39,586 nucleotides of DNA from Gemmatimonas sp. (GTDB taxonomy: Bacteria > Gemmatimonadota > Gemmatimonadetes > Gemmatimonadales > Gemmatimonadaceae): the NCBI GenBank assembly GCA_011390805.1, contig JAABRT010000028.1:1-39586 (forward strand). The letters run 5' to 3'. A program made the translations under genes and the position numbers. Position 1 is the stretch's first letter, and each line of letters begins with the position of its first letter. Positions 36,975 to 39,586 of this stretch are shown here, one piece after another. The notes below the pieces were generated by a model. It was given only the letters and a program-made list of their open reading frames with translations, was not told the origin of the DNA and made no database searches.

Positions 36975-38285
36975 ATGACGCTGACACCGCGTGTGAAATC
37001 ATGTGCACTGTTCATGAACGTGGCGGGTGCATTGGCGCTGACGTCGGCCGGGTTGGCGCAGGGCACCGCGGGTACCGTCACGCGTGAGAGCGAACTGCGC
37101 GGTGTGATCGTGCAGCCCACGCCCTCGTACCGCGTGGTGACCAATGGGATGCCGTGCGGTCAGGACCAGACCGAGTTCATGGCGCTCGGCAGGTTGCCTG
37201 AGGGACTGGCGTTGCTGCGCATGCGCAGTGAGCTCGAGGCGGCGGCGCGATTGCAGTCGTTGCCTGCGACCAATCAACTGGTGCGCCAGGCAGCGCCGGT
37301 GGCGAGCATGCAGCGCGAAGTCGATTCACTGGTGCGTGTTGTGCGCTCTGTAATGTTGGCGGCGCCGCGTCGCGGCGATGTGGCTGAGTCGGAACTGGCG
37401 CAGCGAAGTGCCGTGACGCTGCGTGTTCGTGCCTTGGCACCGCAGGTTGAGCAGGCTGTGGAGTTGGCGCTGGCTCGTGTTGCGCGACCCCGGTCGACTG
37501 CACCTGCGGGCTACATGGGTGTTACGGTATCGAGTGTGCCGCTGCGTCAATCGCTGCAGGACGGCTACATCGTGAGCTACTGCGAATATCCGCTCATCGT
37601 CGCAATCGACCCCGGATCGCCCGCCGAACAGAGTGGATTGCAAGCGGGCGATACGATTGTGGCGTTTAACGGACAGGACGTGCGCAGCGGTATGGTGGAT
37701 TACACCGCGCTGCTCACCCCGAACTCGACCGTCCGTGTACGCGCGCTGCGTGATGGACGTACACGCGATTTTTCAGTACGGGTTGGCACGCGACCCAGTC
37801 CCACACCGGTGCGCGTGTTTGCGCGCCAGGCACCCTCGGGTGCGCGTGTTGCACGCGGCGAGATGTCAGTGGCGTCGGACAGTGTGCGTGTCGTGATGTT
37901 CTCACGTGGCGACGCGACTTTTTCGGGTTCTGTTGCGATGCCTCCGCGGGCCCCGGCACCACCCGCTCCACCGGCGCTCTTGAGTCTCTTTACCAACAGC
38001 GACGACGCGATGTTGTTTGGTGCACAACTCAAATCGCTGGGCAGCGATCTCCGCGCGGCACTTTCACTACCGGAAGGTGTGCTGGTACTGCAGGTATTGC
38101 GCGGCACACCGGCGGCCGATGCGGGGCTGCGTGATGGCGACGTGATTCGTGCGGCTGATGGCAAGCAGGTACGCGTCGTGCGTGACATCCGCGACGCCTT
38201 TGACCGGGTGCGTGCTGCGCGGTTGCTGACGATGCGCGTGGTGCGAAGCAATGAAGCCGAACGTACGATTGTGATGAAGTGGTAG
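36975..38285 (+). CDS. Exported double-PDZ-domain protein
   Basis: The ATG at 36975 lies 2 bases after the anti-sigma stop. The 436-residue product has a signal peptide (~1-29, ending LAQG), a helical region (~60-160), PDZ domain 1 (~178-275: YMGVTVSS ... VAIDPGSPAEQSGLQAGDTIVAFNGQDV), a Pro-rich linker and PDZ domain 2 (~345-436: VLVLQVLRGTPAADAGLRDGDVIRAADGK). No protease domain (trypsin-like or M50) is present. In RpoE-type systems PDZ domains sense misfolded outer-membrane protein C-termini for DegS and RseP, so this third gene may be a periplasmic sensor or chaperone adaptor for the sigma/anti-sigma pair. That role is inference from operon position. Confidence 0.85.
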   Translation: MTLTPRVKSCALFMNVAGALALTSAGLAQGTAGTVTRESELRGVIVQPTPSYRVVTNGMPCGQDQTEFMALGRLPEGLALLRMRSELEAAARLQSLPATNQLVRQAAPVASMQREVDSLVRVVRSVMLAAPRRGDVAESELAQRSAVTLRVRALAPQVEQAVELALARVARPRSTAPAGYMGVTVSSVPLRQSLQDGYIVSYCEYPLIVAIDPGSPAEQSGLQAGDTIVAFNGQDVRSGMVDYTALLTPNSTVRVRALRDGRTRDFSVRVGTRPSPTPVRVFARQAPSGARVARGEMSVASDSVRVVMFSRGDATFSGSVAMPPRAPAPPAPPALLSLFTNSDDAMLFGAQLKSLGSDLRAALSLPEGVLVLQVLRGTPAADAGLRDGDVIRAADGKQVRVVRDIRDAFDRVRAARLLTMRVVRSNEAERTIVMKW

Positions 38286-38351
38286 TGCAGTAAAGCGGGT
38301 GAATGATTGCGCGCCCGATCGAGTGAAAGAGCGAGCGGCTGCGCGACCCGA

Positions 38352-39167
38352 CTAGCGCAGTGAACCGGCGGGCACAGAGTACAGCAGTCGCACGGTTGCA
38401 CGATCGGCCTCGCTAAGGGTGCGCACCCGTACACGCGGCGCCATGATGTGCGAGGGATCGTCGACATGATCGAGTCCCAGCAGGTGACCCACTTCGTGCA
38501 GTGCGATTGCGCTCATTTGATCCCGCGTGACCCGCGTGCCGCCTGCATGCGTCAGCGCCAACTCGATGTTGGCGCCAACCAGCCACCATGCGCTGTCGCG
38601 GCTCCAGATCGTGCGGCCGCTGATGCCTTCACTGAAGCCCTGCACAAAGCGCACGCGTACATCGGCGCTGCTGGAGTCACGAACATACGTAAAGCGGACT
38701 GGTACGCCACTCTGACTCCATTCGTCGAACGCGTCGCGTACCAGTGTGGGGAAGAGCGTGTCCCACCCTTCATGCATACCACCGTCGCCAACCCAGACGC
38801 GCAGTGGTGTGAGCAGTCGATCGGGCCAGCGGGTGAGCACCGAATCGCGGGCCAGCAGCAGCTGGCTCATGTAGGTGCCGCTTGCGCCGGCGGCAATGCG
38901 ACGGCGCATGTCCGACGGCGGCAGCGGTGCGTCGCGCGGAATATCCAGCACGTATTCGGTGCGTGGCGCCACACGACCTGTGGCGCGACCGGCATTGAGG
39001 GTCCCGCGAGGCGCGGTCATGTCCGGGTCGCCTTCCGCCGGTACGACCGCAGCGATTGTTCCGGACTGCGCGCTCTCCACGTTGCCGCTGTACACAGTGG
39101 ATTGCGTGGCAACAAACGCCGCCAGCGCAATCACAACTACGGCGAGAATCGGCTCCGTGACACGCAT
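38352..39167 (-). CDS. Matrixin-type (M10A-like) zinc metalloprotease
   Basis: The 271-residue protein carries the metzincin zinc signature HEVGHLLGLDH (residues 224-234; three His ligands and catalytic Glu225) and a Met-turn at SHIMAP (Met242). An N-terminal hydrophobic helix (~6-23) acts as signal or anchor. A ~100-residue region before the catalytic domain may be a propeptide, but the matrixin cysteine switch PRCGVPD is not visible, so latency would need another mechanism. The catalytic fold starts near residue 122 (LRVWVGDGG ... VRDAFDEWSQSGVPVRFTYV). Bacterial matrixins are secreted or surface proteases. It converges with the PDZ gene. Confidence 0.9.
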   Translation of the reverse strand: MRVTEPILAVVVIALAAFVATQSTVYSGNVESAQSGTIAAVVPAEGDPDMTAPRGTLNAGRATGRVAPRTEYVLDIPRDAPLPPSDMRRRIAAGASGTYMSQLLLARDSVLTRWPDRLLTPLRVWVGDGGMHEGWDTLFPTLVRDAFDEWSQSGVPVRFTYVRDSSSADVRVRFVQGFSEGISGRTIWSRDSAWWLVGANIELALTHAGGTRVTRDQMSAIALHEVGHLLGLDHVDDPSHIMAPRVRVRTLSEADRATVRLLYSVPAGSLR

Positions 39168-39374
39168 GGATGAAGTCGCAGATCAGGTGATGCATGATGG
39201 CCGACTTCGAGCATGCAGTACTCAGCTCACAACAACGAAGGCGACGCTTGCAGGATCCTGAAATGACGATTGGTGCGCACAAAGGACACGCCCGGGCCGA
39301 ACGGGATCGGTGCTGATGTCACCGGCGGCGATGCTGACCAGCCGCGTTGGTGACCTGCCGAGCGGGAAGGCCGC

Positions 39375-39586
39375 TTACCCTGCGGCGACGGGCAAAAGCA
39401 GCGACACCGCCGTACCGACATCCGGCTCGCTGTCAATCCGCACCACGCCGCCCAGATCGCGTACTACGCCGTAGATCATGGAAAGTCCGAGTCCAGTGCC
39501 CTGACCCGAAGCTTTCGTGGTGAAAAACGGCTCCAGCGCGCGCTCACGCACCTCCGCGGTCATACCGGTACCGTTATCGCGGACTT
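39375..39586 (-). CDS. Sensor histidine kinase, C-terminal ATPase part, cut by right edge
   Basis: The frame is open to the right edge; only the last ~70 residues are present. They are the C-terminal half of a HATPase_c domain: RDNGTGM (G1 box), EPFFTTKASGQGTGLGLS (F and G2 boxes) and a closing GTAVSLLLPVAAG. The G2 arrangement with KxxGxGTGLGL is typical of NtrB-like and hybrid kinases. Input domain and partner are outside the window. The 207-bp spacer towards the matrixin gene shows nothing recognisable. Confidence 0.92.
   Translation of the reverse strand, partial: VRDNGTGMTAEVRERALEPFFTTKASGQGTGLGLSMIYGVVRDLGGVVRIDSEPDVGTAVSLLLPVAAG

Noticed and set aside
1-39586. tRNA, rRNA, tmRNA or SRP RNA genes
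   Set aside because: I saw no sequence matching their conserved cores on either strand, though reading by eye could miss a divergent one.

Overview
The window is chromosomal DNA of a GC-rich, Gram-negative-type bacterium. Gene content points to Gemmatimonadota or a close relative: many secreted or lipoprotein enzymes with Ala-rich signals, carboxypeptidase-regulatory/TonB-plug-like proteins, a large SUF operon instead of ISC, a SWIB protein with an H1-like tail, and an ECF sigma/anti-sigma/PDZ module. The taxon is an inference from gene content, not a phylogeny. GTG starts are common and genes are often coupled through 4-bp GTGA or ATGA overlaps.

Layout. 1-5.0 kb: 3' end of endonuclease IV (nfo), a long non-coding gap, a Lys/Ala-tailed SWIB protein, signal peptidase I (lepB), a Rieske oxygenase coupled to a secreted esterase, and a small membrane protein. 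5.1-9.6 kb: secreted M24 peptidase, CPA2/KefB-type antiporter with a TrkA-N domain, an enlarged GroES-like protein, a bacilliredoxin, and a small membrane protein that seems to need a CTG start. 9.6-13.3 kb: a NatAB-like ABC exporter (minus strand), a DUF1801 protein, and a secreted CarboxypepD/plug-like protein. 13.4-16.7 kb: a ~150-bp imperfect palindrome and a minus-strand operon of YciI, subtilase lipoprotein, VTT membrane protein and truncated haemoglobin. 16.75-18.17 kb: a HigB/HigA toxin-antitoxin pair bracketed by two copies of a ~250-bp fold-back repeat; a third copy lies at 27.6 kb.

18.2-25.4 kb holds a minus-strand Fe-S assembly operon in the transcribed order sufR-sufB-sufC-sufD-sufU-Rieske ferredoxin-sufS-second sufU. 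In front of sufR a candidate sigma70 promoter overlaps a near-perfect CAAC-N6-GTTG palindrome, the known type of SufR operator, so the operon probably autoregulates through a SufR Fe-S cluster. A MIP18/DUF59 protein (33.6 kb) and a 7Fe ferredoxin (27.3 kb) add to the Fe-S theme.

25.5-33.3 kb: a membrane-anchored protein with an acyl-carrier-like C-terminus, an M23 lipoprotein, a YhbY-type RNA-binding protein, FdxA, an ICMT-like methyltransferase coupled to an alpha/beta hydrolase, an AI-2E-family permease with a large insert, RNase D and a divergent LspA. 33.4-39.6 kb: a tandem of an interspersed repeat, the MIP18 protein, a class-C beta-lactamase-like hydrolase, an ECF sigma / zinc-finger anti-sigma / double-PDZ operon, a matrixin-type metalloprotease and the C-terminus of a sensor histidine kinase cut by the right edge. 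I found no rRNA, tRNA, CRISPR array or recognisable insertion sequence.
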